Made by a program: the position numbers and the translations under genes | Notes under the pieces: generated by a model | The model's input: the letters and a program-made list of their open reading frames with translations, nothing else | Database searches by the model: none | What the model was told of the DNA's origin: nothing | Shown here: in pieces, positions 36,431-47,575 of the stretch | How positions within the stretch are numbered: the first letter of the stretch is position 1 | Layout of the letters: every line of letters starts with the position of its first letter | Source of the DNA: Distichodus sexfasciatus | Taxonomy: Eukaryota > Chordata > Actinopteri > Characiformes > Distichodontidae | Reading direction: 5' to 3' | Length of the DNA stretch: 64,000 nucleotides | Assembly (NCBI GenBank): GCA_032718565.1 | Contig: JAVGVS010000018.1 | Location: 186,001 to 250,000, forward strand

Positions 36431-37604
36431 TCTGTGTGCCGGTGCACATGTTTATAGTAGATAATAAAAATAGTCAAAACCTAATACTGGAAAAATGTAC
36501 TGAAATAACAGTTTATTTTTATTTCTATTGCCATTGCTTGCATGCGATTGCAATTCAAAAGGCTATGCAAACCGTAATAAATGAATTATTGTGGCTTCAG
36601 AAGCAGGGAGATGTCTGTAATATCCATTTTGTTAGTGATAACAGGATTTATTTTCCTCAGTTATGTTTCTCCAGAGAGCCAGTCTAAAATTAAAGCTTCC
36701 AAATATCCTAAAGCATGCACAAGGCATTTCGTACACTAGAGGCCAAAGCATGTTTAGGTAGTGTGTCCTGTCCCAATTAGACCCAGTGTATAGTAATTAA
36801 TATGTCAGAGGGTGGAGAAGATGAGGGCGAGGGTTTAAGGAGGTGAAGATGAAGACGTGGAGGAGAAAAGAGCGTATGTCAGCCCTCCCCCCACCCACAA
36901 TCCCTGCTCATTTCCTCCAGCCTTTCTCCCACTTCCGAAAGATCATTAACCTAATTGGTGCCGGTGGGGATTTTCAGGCCAGCATGGGCAGTTTACTTGA
37001 GACAAAGGCTTGTTAAAGACAGGGACAAAGCCTCAGACAGGAGGGAGAAGGTGTTGTGGTCATCTGCTCGACTCTCCTGAATTCTGATTCGTCTTTAGTT
37101 GTAGTGACAGTTCTTTAGTTTTTGCTTAAACGCGAAGGTCCTGCCACAGTCTTCCTGATAACAAGCAAGAACAGGAACATCTCCCTACAACAGTGTGGGT
37201 ATAATAAGTTCCTGAAACTGAAAGCTTGTGCTAAGATTAGCTGACAGCTCAGAGGTGTAAGCAGGGCTAGACCAGTTCCTGAACGTGACACTTCATATTG
37301 GACATCACAGGCTATGCTCACATGTCGAATTAAGAGTCACATCGTGCTTTTGACGTGATTATCCAGGTCACCATCAAGCCCAAAATAATTTCAAGAGTAG
37401 AAGCAACATTTTCTTCCCGTTACTTGTTTACTATTTTTCCACCAAGTTAAAAATGACTTGGCAAATATGCATGTTCTCTTTTAATTGTCACTTGCATGCA
37501 GTTCACTAAAGGATGGAAATGTCTGGCTTCAGAACGTTTTGCTAAAGAAAATGTGAAGAAATATTTCCCTGAATTGCAGATATAACGAAGTGCTATTTGA
37601 TCTC

Positions 37605-38496
37605 ATATGTGACCCGATCTGGTGAAATGAGTCAGAAGTTGCATCTAATTTATCATTAAAAATATCTTTTTTTTTCTTTTTTGATCTTATATGAAAGAAA
37701 AGGTCTGCAAAATATATCTCCCAAAGTTTCATAGTCAAGACAATTGTGTAAAGGTACTTAAATGGTTATTTAAGTTGAAACCCAGCTAAATTTTCAAAAC
37801 TGACATACACGTTTGTGTTGTTTATTATTATTATTTTTTTAATAACTCAGAATCCCTTTAACTTACAGAAACCACATACATACCGTCTGAATCACAATAC
37901 TTTGAACTTACCAGATATATTGATTCCTCTATGCACACAACTCTCATGTTGAACACCATCACTCGCTAAAACGTTCCAGTTCAATCAAATCTTCCCTTTT
38001 ATTACAAACAAAACTCATATTTTAACTGAATAATAACACAATTAACAAACGATCTACTCACAATTCAACCTTTTACTTGATATTTTCAGTGTTTATTAAA
38101 GATGCACATCCATCACATTACTGTTACGTGGCTCCAAGTGAGAAATGTAGTTCTCTCCCAGAAAGGCCGAAATATGAATTTAAATAAATATTTTGAAATA
38201 CTTTAAGCATCAGTCTGCTTTAAAAGCATTTTCTAAGTATCAAAATTTAGTTGTAAAATACTGGGTGTAACCCTTTTGATAGGATGATTAAAGATATCAA
38301 CAAACAAACATTGAACAATGAATTTCTCCGTTCTTCAGTTGCAAAAAGACAGGGGGTTTGGCATAATTTAAACAACTGTATCTTGACAACCATTCAAGAT
38401 ATGACTTTGACCGTTTTAAAGCTTCCAGTGGCATCAAAACCTCAATTTTGAATTTTGGGTCACTGTGACTCATTTTTGCCAGATCAGGTCACATAT
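37605..38496. mobile_element. DNA element with 30-bp terminal inverted repeats
   Basis: Left end 37605-37634 begins ATATGTGACCCGATCTGG and runs to GAGTCA. Right end 38466-38496 is its reverse complement with few mismatches (TGACTC, then CCAGATCAGGTCACATAT). The interior is AT-rich without a transposase. It resembles teleost elements starting ATATGTGACCC. Confidence 0.6.
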
Positions 38497-38717
38497 AATT
38501 TCAAAACTAAGTGTTTTTATCCACTGTTAGGTATATTATCATGATGTGAGCTCTAATTCCATTTTTGTCTTACCAGTTTAAAAAATTGGAATGTTTAAAG
38601 CATGTGTGGAATGTGTTCAGCAGCAAACTTTCTGAAGCTGGATGTCTGTGTTGGACTGAAATAGAAGTCATAAAGCCGTTCCAATTCATTCAAATGATTA
38701 AGTCTACTGCTTCCTAA

Positions 38718-38849
<132 letters not shown>

Positions 38850-39677
38850 TAAGTCCTTGACGTGGCCAGTGAATAGGAACCCCATCTTATTCGTCTACTA
38901 TATGCCAGATGTGTTTCATTTTTCCTCCTTATTTCCTTTCTTTTCTTTCTGTTTTCTTTCTTGTAAGGTCATTATTTATTCCTCCTCTCACTTCGACTCA
39001 ATGCATGTTCATTCCAGTTTTTCTTTTTAGTCTGAGTCATCACTATTGAACAACTCTTGTTTTCATAAAACATGTCACTGCGAATAATATCTTAAGATGA
39101 GCTTCATGTTTGGTATAATCTTTGCCCTTATAAATAAGAATTTCCAGGTTATTTGTGTATAACTAAGCCAAAAGCTTGTTTACAGAAGAGCGAATGTGGG
39201 TTTTTAATACATGCTCGGCCAAGTACCTAACGCTCCTTTTTTTTAAAAATCTGCTAATCTAAGCCTGTGTCTGTTGAAGTCGCTAGGCTTTCAGATTCAT
39301 CTTCACAGTTTTTCACTTTAATGCACGCGGTTCTATTCTGAGGTGCCGGTGCAGTGGAGGTGTGACCATCAGCAGCTGGTGTGGGAAGGCGGGCGTAGCA
39401 CCAGCCATTAGCACCTCTGTGACACCCAGGCAGGAGAGCCAGCCTGTCGCAAACCTCACCATCAGACCCCAGCACCACCTGCACATCATACACACACTCG
39501 CACACTCACACTCTTAACACACGCAGGGAGACACACCCACAGCAGAAGAAACGCACACAAGCATGTGCATGCAAATCTCTGCAAATGCCTACGCCCAGAG
39601 CCCAGAACAAATTGGCTGCTTGTTTGGTATCATTCACACATACAAAAACCTACACACACTCTCACATACTTGTACAC

Positions 39678-39711
39678 ACACACACGGGCACACACACACA
39701 CACACACACGT
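39678..39711. repeat. (CA)n microsatellite, interrupted
   Basis: Two CA runs separated by CGGG. Confidence 0.9.
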
Positions 39712-39945
39712 TTGCTCTCATCCTGTGCCCTCAACCTGCACACATTTTCTTAAAGTTTTCTGGCTTCTTAAGCACTTACAAATCACATCAAAGATTGAAA
39801 ATAGTCGGATTTCGTCTTAATGAAATATTACAGGCAGATCACAATTACTTGGGATTTTATAGGAAATCGCTGGGCTTAGATATACCTCTGTGCTTGTGCC
39901 TGTTTTAAATATTTATTTTCAAAAAGTGTAAAATGAGTTTTTTAG

Positions 39946-40340
39946 ACCTGCTACAATAAAACTCCCTCTACAGTTGCTATTTTAGGACGTAATGGCTTCC
40001 GCTTTGTGGCAGCTCATGACTGGAACATACTACAAAACACTATGAAACTTAAATCTCTGATCCCAATCTCCACCTTTAAGCAGAAACCTCAAAACATCAT
40101 AGCTGACATTTGTTCCTGTTGACATTCCTAAACATACATACTTAAGCATTTTATTTTTCTTTCTCTCACTTTTTTATTTCTTTTTATGTAACTGTTTGTT
40201 GTTGTTGTAATGGGCATGTCTTTGTACAGCTGTGTAGTATGTTTATATTTATGTCTGCAGCCTCTTGGACAGGTCATGTTTGTAAATGAGAATTAGTTCT
40301 CAAACAGTTCACCTGGATAAATAAAGGTTAAATAAAATTT
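39946..40340 (+). mobile_element. LINE 3'-end fragment (L2/CR1-like)
   Basis: A frame ending at TGA 40120 reads GRNGFRFVAAHDWNILQNTM and then KLKSLIPISTFKQK, like the C-terminus of non-LTR reverse transcriptases (FR..AA..WN.LQ..LKL..L..F). The tail TTCACCTGGATAAATAAAGG and TTAAATAAAA is the usual 3' end of such elements. 5'-truncated and inactive. Confidence 0.7.
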
Positions 40341-40697
40341 AAAAAATTAAAAAACTGAATTTGTTTATTAACAGAAACTATGCCTTTAATGATTCGGTCT
40401 TCAGTAAATTTGACTCATGACATTTCTTCATGTTTGGCCTTTTATTCTGTATGTCTTTTATCTGAGATTTGTCATGTTTTGTCATTTTTTTCTGTAGTTG
40501 AAAGCAACAATTTTATACCATCCTTCTTTTATCTTTAAACTGTTTTATGGTTATGTTGCGTTCTGTTACTCTTCTTCTTCTGCTTCTTCTTGTGCATCCT
40601 TTCTCCTAAGAGTGTTGTCCATGGAGAAATACATATTGACTGATGCTAGACTGGAAGATCTAAATATTACTCTTTATGTCTCTTTGTGTTGATGCAG

Positions 40698-40805
40698 CCT
40701 CTCAGGATGCCCCATAGCAGCTGCTGAGAAGTTGGCCAAAGCCCACGAGAAACATCAGGCCTGCAACGGAACCAAGTCCAACCAGGCATCGGACCGAGTA
40801 CTGAG
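40698..40805 (+). CDS. myt1l: myt1l coding exon 8, C-half of zinc finger 3 and linker
   Basis: Encodes residues 670-705. It starts [20 protein letters not shown] (Cys674 closes finger 3) and continues [15 protein letters not shown]. Both boundaries are phase 2; the donor is CTGAG|GTAGGA. The linker corresponds closely to mammalian MYT1L. Confidence 0.97.
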
Positions 40806-41812
40806 GTAGGATACAGCACCTTCCTCAAACACTTTAGATATATTCTATATAGGGTTTTAGAAATATATGAAGTGCATGATTGCATGACATTGGTGACAGG
40901 AGAAACCTGACTCCTTAGAATGTTGATGTCTCAGTCATATGTCGCCCGATTCATTCCATATAGGTATCGTTTTGAAGCTTGATTTACGCCCTTTCATGAA
41001 AACATAGTAACTCAATTTTGAAAATATGCGACAAGCGACTGGTTTTGCCGTGGAGGGTCACATTTAGTTCTTGGTTCAGATTAAATTAAATTTGGGTCTT
41101 TTTAAAGCTTGTTGAGTACCAGTAGTCTATAGTCTATAGTACACAAATAAGCTGGAAGTTAAATAAGACATAAGTCTAACCACGATCTTAAAACTACATT
41201 TATATATTAAATACATAATTCCCTGGAGTGTGTAAAATGTCAGAATAGATTTTATTGTCTTACTATATTGCATTTATTTATGATATATGGTATTGATTTA
41301 GGTCTATGTAAACACATAATGGGACGCTGAGCCAGTTCTGGTTATTCTAGAACATATTTCATACAACACATTGTTTAAGATTTTTTATGATACTCGCACA
41401 TGCCATTGAATATTATCGAACATATTACCTATTGAAGTTTTCTCCGTTTGACTGCTGAATCTATATTTAATAGACCACCTGTTTATAAATTCTCATATTC
41501 AACTGCAGCAGATCATATGCACATACAATGCAAAAAGATAATTTTAGCACCAAAAGTTTGAATTCTGCATGTTACTATATTGCACTGTCTCTCTTCATAC
41601 CTCTAGTTTAGTTTTATATTTTATAGTCTATGTATACATTTTTGCTTATTCCATGTGCCTTATTTGTTGTTTGTGCTGTAGTAACTGGAGACACATCGCT
41701 TTGTCTCTTTATGTACTTGTTTTTAGTAGGAATGACAATAAAGTTTACTTTGTCTTTGACTTGACTTGTTCTGATATATCATCATGCTCCTCTATTTGTC
41801 CCTACGTTGAAG
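40806..41812 (+). other. Intron 8
   Basis: AT-rich. A retroelement-like tail lies at its 3' end (41574-41768). A degraded CATATGTCGCCCG...GGGTCACATTTAG pair at 40935-41065 resembles the ends of the 37605 element. Confidence 0.5.
41574..41768 (+). mobile_element. Probable LINE 3' tail
   Basis: Starts TATATTGCACTGTCTCTCTT and ends GGAATGACAATAAAGTTTAC and CTTTGACTTGACTTG, the style of a frequent teleost LINE 3' UTR (AATGACAATAAAG plus CTTTGACTTGA). It ends only about 45 bases before exon 9. Confidence 0.5.
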
Positions 41813-42027
41813 GCCCATGTGCTTTGTGAAGCAGCTAGAGATCCCACAGTACGGCTATAAGAACAACGTTCCCACCACCACCCCTCGCTCCAACCTGGCC
41901 AAAGAGCTGGAGAAGTACTCCAAGACCAGCTTCGACTACAACAGCTACGACAGCCAGAATGTGTATGGCAAACGCGCCATCGCGCCTAAAGTCCATGGCC
42001 GCGACACGTCACCCAAGGGATACGATG
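41813..42027 (+). CDS. myt1l: myt1l coding exon 9
   Basis: Encodes residues 706-777: [20 protein letters not shown], then [20 protein letters not shown] and a segment ending [15 protein letters not shown]. This Ser/Tyr-rich part of the MYT1 domain between the finger clusters is nearly identical to mammalian MYT1L. Phase 2 in, phase 1 out; the donor is GATG|GTAAGA. Confidence 0.97.
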
Positions 42028-42194
42028 GTAAGACCCGGAGAGACGCCTTTTACACTCTTGTTGTTTAGACCCAGTGAACCGCGATCAACTGCCGAACATC
42101 TGAACATGTTTTTCAAAACACATCTTTTCTGCTTCATGTAATTTCAGAGCCTGGTGTTCTTTTGGCAAGTGAATGCGATTTTTTTTCCACAAAA

Positions 42195-42425
42195 GGTAAA
42201 AAGCAGGTAATTGCTAATCTTAGCAATAAGCCCCTCGTAAATGGCCGGCGTCGCGCTGTATTTTTGAACTCTGCCGCCACGTTCCTCGGGGCTTTAAGCA
42301 GAGGAATGGAAATGTATGGAAATTATAATGCAGAGGACGCGTAATGAATGGCTGGATAGAGGCAAGTCAAGGTCTAGTCTTTGGGCCACGACTAATTGCA
42401 ATTCTCTGTGAATGGCAGTCAGCTC
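42195..42425. promoter_or_regulatory. Candidate conserved non-coding element
   Basis: A repeat-free block shortly after exon 9 with GGTAATTGCTAATCTTAGC, ATGGCCGGCGTCGCGCTG and ATGGAAATTATAATGCAGAG. It has CpGs in an otherwise CpG-poor intron. Function inferred. Confidence 0.3.
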
Positions 42426-42446
42426 CCTTGCTGCACTTTAATGACC

Positions 42447-42478
42447 GAGAGAGGGAGAGAGAAAGAGAGAGGGAGAAG

Positions 42479-42520
<42 letters not shown>
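42447..42520. repeat. (GA)n microsatellite
   Basis: GA-rich run with a pure (GA)n core at about 42487-42520. Confidence 0.95.
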
Positions 42521-42525
<5 letters not shown>

Positions 42526-43202
42526 GCAGGGCGCACAGTGGGAGATGCCACTTTGATGCCCAGCTGGTGGTTGGGGCTCATTGTCCCTTTAGTCATACAG
42601 CAAAGAGAGCAGCTTTTTCACCTTAAGCTGAAGGATGCAGCTCAGCACCACAGCTCAACCCCCACCGCTCCCATTCTACCTCACCTTACAACTCACATTA
42701 ATCAGGCAGCCCGAGAAATCAGGTTTTGTGTTGGCATTAATACTGAGCACTGAACGGTCTGGAGATTAAAAAGTGTTCTGCCTGGTTATCCCTCATTAAC
42801 TGCTCACTTTACTGACTGGAATCCACAATATGTTGAAATACCCGGGCCAAAGATACGATGGTTCTTATGACTTATTTATCCCTGGTGTGTTTATGCTGGA
42901 TTAACTTTCTGTGCCTAGTCTGCTGCATTTTATTTTATTTATTAGTTCAGATCATTGCAGTTGTTTATATGTTGCCACCAAATTAACTGTAGGAATGAAA
43001 AGCATTTAACTGCTGTTTTAACCCCTCTATAGATGTCTTTGGGATTTAACGTGTGTGTATGTGTGTGTATAGACCAATCATCATATGGAATATTAGATGC
43101 ATATATGTATATATGTTTACACATATATAGGTATAAACATATATATATATACATACATACAGGTAAATTTCCATGTGAGATACAACAAACCCTAACCATA
43201 TA

Positions 43203-43408
43203 CAGCAGGAGGTTTCAAATGGTTCTGTTAAATTATATATTCATAAAGATGCCCAAATCATCTGGAATTGTCATTTTGAAAAAGAAATAAAGCAAAATAA
43301 CATTTAAAAAATGGTTTCAATAATAATACCGGATTGCATGTCACAGACCAAATGTAATGCCGTCGTGGACCACCAGGGGGGCGCGGACCACCGGTTGAAA
43401 ACCCCTTA
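43203..43408. mobile_element. Short MITE-like element
   Basis: The left end CAGCAGGAGGTTTCAAATGG resembles the reverse complement of the right end (AAGGGGTTTTCAACCGGTGG). GCGCGGACCACCGGTTGAAA is a recurrent end sequence of teleost hAT-like repeats. Confidence 0.45.
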
Positions 43409-43529
43409 TATACAGTATATGAGCACCAGTATTTATTTGCACATTAAAACATTTTCAAAAAAGTACTGTATATAAATCTGAATTTGGATATTTAGGTCAA
43501 GGTTGGGGTTAAGAAAAAATTGTCTCTTC

Positions 43530-44045
43530 ATTAGTGCTCCGAAGAACCCTTTTTTTATGACGTAGAACCTTTTCATGCTGTTCAAGGTTCTGTGGAGAAC
43601 TCCTTTAAGTGACACATTATATCATTTTCAGTGCTTTGAACAATCCTTTATGTTAACGTATAATCTTAATGACTACAGACCCTATGGCTAACCTACTGAT
43701 TTACTTGTGGCTGTGTGTAGAAATTGTTGTTATGGTGCAATTTTAATTTTTACAGTTGATGTCTGCCACTGTTTTTTACAGAGACCTGTTATTAATGTGC
43801 TATTTATATAATGTTACTGATAACTTGACTCGGTAAAGTTTTACCAAACACTACATTTGAACAAATTGAACAAATTATTACATACATAATGAACACAGGT
43901 ACAAAGATGCAAATACTATTTACACTAAATCCTTTATGCTCACTTCATGATAAAAGATGAAAGGTTCTGCAAAGAACCAGTGGGTAAAATGGTTCCCTAT
44001 GGCATCACTGTGAGGAGCCACTTTTGGTTCTTTTCTTTTTAAGGG
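43530..44045. repeat. GGTTCT-rich foldback-like repeat
   Basis: Repeated GAACC/GGTTC words on both sides: AAGAACCC and GTAGAACCTTTTCATG to the left; AAAGGTTCTGCAAAGAACCA and CCACTTTTGGTTC to the right. This is the style of a common teleost GGTTCTxxxAGAACC element. Borders are uncertain. Confidence 0.35.
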
Positions 44046-44389
44046 TGTAGTCGAAGTATTATTTCAACCTGGCACCTCACCTGTTTTGGATGTGTTTGTG
44101 TGTGTAAGTACCATGTTTTCCATCCAGTCAGGGAATACTTGTAATTATTATTTTGTAAAAGACACAAGAAAGTTCTTACAAAGTCTCCCCACGGGATACA
44201 TTTTTTTGAGCTAAAATCGAATTTTTTAAATTGTAAAAAATTTGGGCTAAGATTTTGAGTTAGATTTAGACGTACAGTATCTGTCTTCATAATTCTAGTA
44301 CACACCTCATACCCATATAGCAATTCCAGGGCCTCCTTATACCACTAAAAAACAGTAGCTAATGTGTTGGGGTGTGTGTTTGTCATCAG

Positions 44390-44670
44390 CCAAGCGCTAC
44401 TGTAAGAACTCCAGCTCGGCGAGCAGCACCACCAGTAGCTACGCTCCCAGCAGCAGCAGTCTGAGCTGTGGAGGAGGGGGAGCAGGAGGAGGTGGAGGAG
44501 GAGGAGAGGGAGGAAGCAGCGCCAGCAGCACCTGCAGCAAGAGCAGCTTTGACTACACACACGACATGGAGGCAGCACACATGGCGGCCACAGCCATCCT
44601 CAACCTGTCCACACGCTGCAGAGAGATGCCCCAGAGCCTGAGCGGGAAACCACAAGAGCTCTGCACGCGG
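44390..44670 (+). CDS. myt1l: myt1l coding exon 10, Ser/Gly-rich region
   Basis: Encodes residues 778-871. [20 protein letters not shown] leads into a Gly-rich stretch (a dozen or so Gly, one Ala and one Glu) and then [20 protein letters not shown] and [20 protein letters not shown]. The second half is the most conserved stretch outside the fingers. The Gly run is far longer than the CGGGSS I recall from mammals. The chosen donor CACGCGG|GTACAC keeps the frame (phase 0). A microsatellite starts about 40 bases after the donor. Confidence 0.93.
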
Positions 44671-45639
44671 GTACACATTGCGTGTTTGTTGGTGTGCGTG
44701 TGTAAATTTGCATGCTTGTGTGTGTGTGTGTGTGTATGAAAGTTTGTTCCAGGTATTAAAATGGAACACACACCAAATTATGGTTGGGTACATTCAAAGA
44801 GAGTATGTGTGTATGCATGTTGTGTGTGTGTTAAAATCTGTTCCAACTATATTTCAAAACCCAGCAGGGATCAGACATATTGAAGGTAGATTGCACACAC
44901 TAATGGTGTTGGGATGTGTGTGTGTGTGTGTGTTTGAGATGTAGTGCTATATCTGTATGTCTATTATGGTATGACACATCCTGTCTCTCCACACATCGGG
45001 AGATCAGTCACAGACTTTGCTGGATTACAATGTGATTATGTCTTTTACTGCATAGAGGCGGTGAGCAGCGTAGCCGCAGTATGCATCTTAATTGGGAGTT
45101 TTACACCCGGCTGAGTTGAGTTAAGGAGGCGGGTGTGTGACGTTGCTTTGGTATAGTCTACTGTGTGTGGCTGTTTACTATACACACCTTTCACTATCTA
45201 AATATCCAAACTATGTTACAAAAACTTGATATGTAGATTTTATGGGGGCCATTAAACACCCAAAGTAGTGACAGTCAATATGCCCCTGTTTATTCAGCCC
45301 CGATGTGCAGCTCCACTTCAACTATGTTCCAGCAGCCTTTCTGCACCAGCACCAATTTACCAATCAGAGACCAAGGAAGATTAGAAGCTCATATTTGAAA
45401 GGGTCATGGTGGGTGATTTTAGCAGGACATCGGGGTACTGGCCCTCCTCTGCTCGAAAACTGACCAGGACCTTGCTTTTACATTTTGTCACCATTTTTAC
45501 AACATGTCTCCATCACTACAGAGTACAGGGTGTCCTCATCACAACTTGTTTATCTGCAGAAAGATTATCTAGACTGAAATTCAGGGTTACTTCCATCCTA
45601 AAGACCTAACATTAAAATCAATCTAAAATGTGAGGGCAT

Positions 45640-45855
45640 GTATTTAGCGAGTTGTGAAGGCCCAGTTGACTCCTAAATGATTGATATATCCAAGTTTTAT
45701 GGCTATGCAGGGGCATGTTTGTAAGTGAGGGCCTTGTAATCCTTGCAGATTTTATGTGAACAACCTAAAGCATTAAAACTTTACTTTTGGTTACTGAGGT
45801 TAAGGTTAGGGTTAACTGTAGTATTATTTACATCTAGTCATTATGGCAGTTAATG
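45640..45855 (+). repeat. GT-linked dispersed repeat, copy 5
   Basis: GAGTTGTGAAGGCCCAGTTG, GTGAGGGCCTTGTAATCC and ACTTTTGGTTACTGAGGTTA then AGGTTAGGGTTAACTG, in the family order. Confidence 0.55.
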
Positions 45856-45915
45856 GAAGTTATCCACAAAAATAGCAAGGCAACAATGTGTGTGTGTATA
45901 TGTGTGTTTGGGTAT

Positions 45916-46119
45916 GAGTGAGTGATTATTTATCATTGTGAACACACCACAGCACAGCACACAGTGCACCACAACAAAATGTGATCTCTACTTTTGACCC
46001 ATTTGTGAAGGAGCAGTGGGCATGAGTACCTCAGTGGTAACTTTACCAGTCCTTGGATTCGAATCAGCGAACTTCCAATCATGAGGCGAAAACCTCAACC
46101 GTTACACTACCAACTGCCT
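45916..46119 (-). mobile_element. tRNA-derived SINE (family B), near full length, minus strand
   Basis: The clearest copy. Read on the minus strand it starts AGGCAGTTGGTAGTGTAACG (A box) and has GATTCGAATCC (perfect-looking B box). It then has CTTCACAAATGGGTCAAAAG and ends GTGTTCACAATGATAAATAA and TCACTCACTC. It defines the family used to recognise the other copies. Confidence 0.8.
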
Positions 46120-46225
46120 TAGTGCATATGTCTAAAAGGAATTCAGTATAAAACCATCATAAATCATCTCATATCCAATTTCTATTGGTTTGCTCCATAA
46201 AAAATAAGCTCTAGGTTATATTGCA

Positions 46226-46521
46226 GCCAGTGGTAGTAAGGCAGTTAGAGAGTTGCTCGACTGATCAGAGGGTCACTGCTAAAGGTACTACTGAGGTACA
46301 CTTGAGCAAGATAATAAACCCAAACACTGCTCCCCAGACACAGAATAGCTGTCTACTCCTCATACATGAAAGTGAGTGAGTGATTATTTGTCATTGTGAA
46401 CACAGCACAGCACGGAGCATGGGCCCAGGGAACATGGGCCGCGCCGGGAGCAGTGTTCGGGGATGTAAATGGCACTGAGGTGCGTTTCATGCTGTGTTCA
46501 CAATGACAAATCCTCACTCAC
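46226..46521. mobile_element. Composite of opposed family B SINE pieces
   Basis: A plus-strand head (CCAGTGGTAGTAAGGCAGTT, about 46226-46370) is joined to a minus-oriented tail and then a plus tail. GTGAGTGATTATTTGTCATT at 46376 is mirrored by TTCACAATGACAAATCCTCA at 46498, giving a foldback. A GC-rich insert lies between them. Confidence 0.6.
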
Positions 46522-47364
46522 AAATTAGAAGCAAGTATTAGAAGCAAGTATTAGAGCTCGTCCCAACTCATTGGAACCTGATAAAATTGTTTCTTAGTAT
46601 GCCAGGTGGGTTGCAAGTGGCACAGAGGTCCCTTGGCATATCCTGAAGCATAAGCTCCACTCGGTGAGAGATTCAGTTGTGGCGGCTGTATTCTTCTGAC
46701 TGCCATTCCTCTGGTGAGGAGCTGTTGCTTGGTGCAGGCAGGGGGCAGGCTTTAGCCTCGCAGGAGCTTATTGCGCTAAATAAAATGCTGCGACTGCATT
46801 TTGGTGTCGCGCTCGGTGGGAACGTCTGTCTCCCCGCGGCCCAATCTGGCACGACTGAGACGGCTTTGTCCACCAGCCCTGAGTCATTTGTAGCTATGAA
46901 AACGGGAGCTTATCTGTGCATTAACCACACACACACACATACACACACATACACTCGTCTGTTGCTGACAATAATGGCAAGGTGTGTGAGGGAAGGATGG
47001 AACGGGAGAGCTGTGGTGAAGAAGGGATGATTGCATATGGTGGGTGAATGGAGGAGCCTGGAGCAAGAGAAGGTTCTTTCTCGCTCTCCTGCATCTATCT
47101 CCTGTCAGTCTGCAGAGAGGAGAGGAGAGAAGCAGGCAGCCTGCGGCGAAAAGCCGTCTCCTCCTGTGGCAGACAGACAGCACGAGGGCTTCACTCAGCT
47201 CTACAGCAGCTACACTCTGAATATTTCACGCAGAAAGCAGCAGCAGCAGCAGTAGAGCAGCAGTGCAGCTGCATCATTTATTATTACTGATAATTACACA
47301 CTGTATGAGATGAGAGAGAAGGAACTTTACTGCACTCCTCTTATGGCATCAGCAGAAGGTTGAC

Positions 47365-47575
47365 AAATGTTGTCATTCTTCCTCTTCTTTTGACTTTTTT
47401 CTCTCTCTTACTTTATCCTATTTTTCCTAATTTTCTCTTCATCTACCTTCCAGCATCTTTCTCTTACTCTCTTTCTTTCACACTCCCCTCATTTTTCTCT
47501 CTCTCTTTCCTCCTTTCATTCCTCATTTCTTTCTTTCTTTCTTTCCTTCTTTTTTTCTTTCTTTCTCACTTACTG
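47365..47575. repeat. Long polypyrimidine tract
   Basis: About 200 bases of C/T with very few purines, including (TTTC)n at 47528-47548. A mirror-like tract of this kind may form a triplex. Confidence 0.85.

Larger units (their letters stand above)
42028..44389 (+). other. Intron 9
   Basis: Contains a candidate conserved block (42195-42425), a GA microsatellite, a small MITE (43203-43408) and a GGTTCT-rich repeat (about 43530-44045). Confidence 0.6.

Noticed and set aside
46020..46119. tRNA-like A and B boxes on the minus strand
   Set aside because: They belong to the family B SINE rather than a functional tRNA gene.
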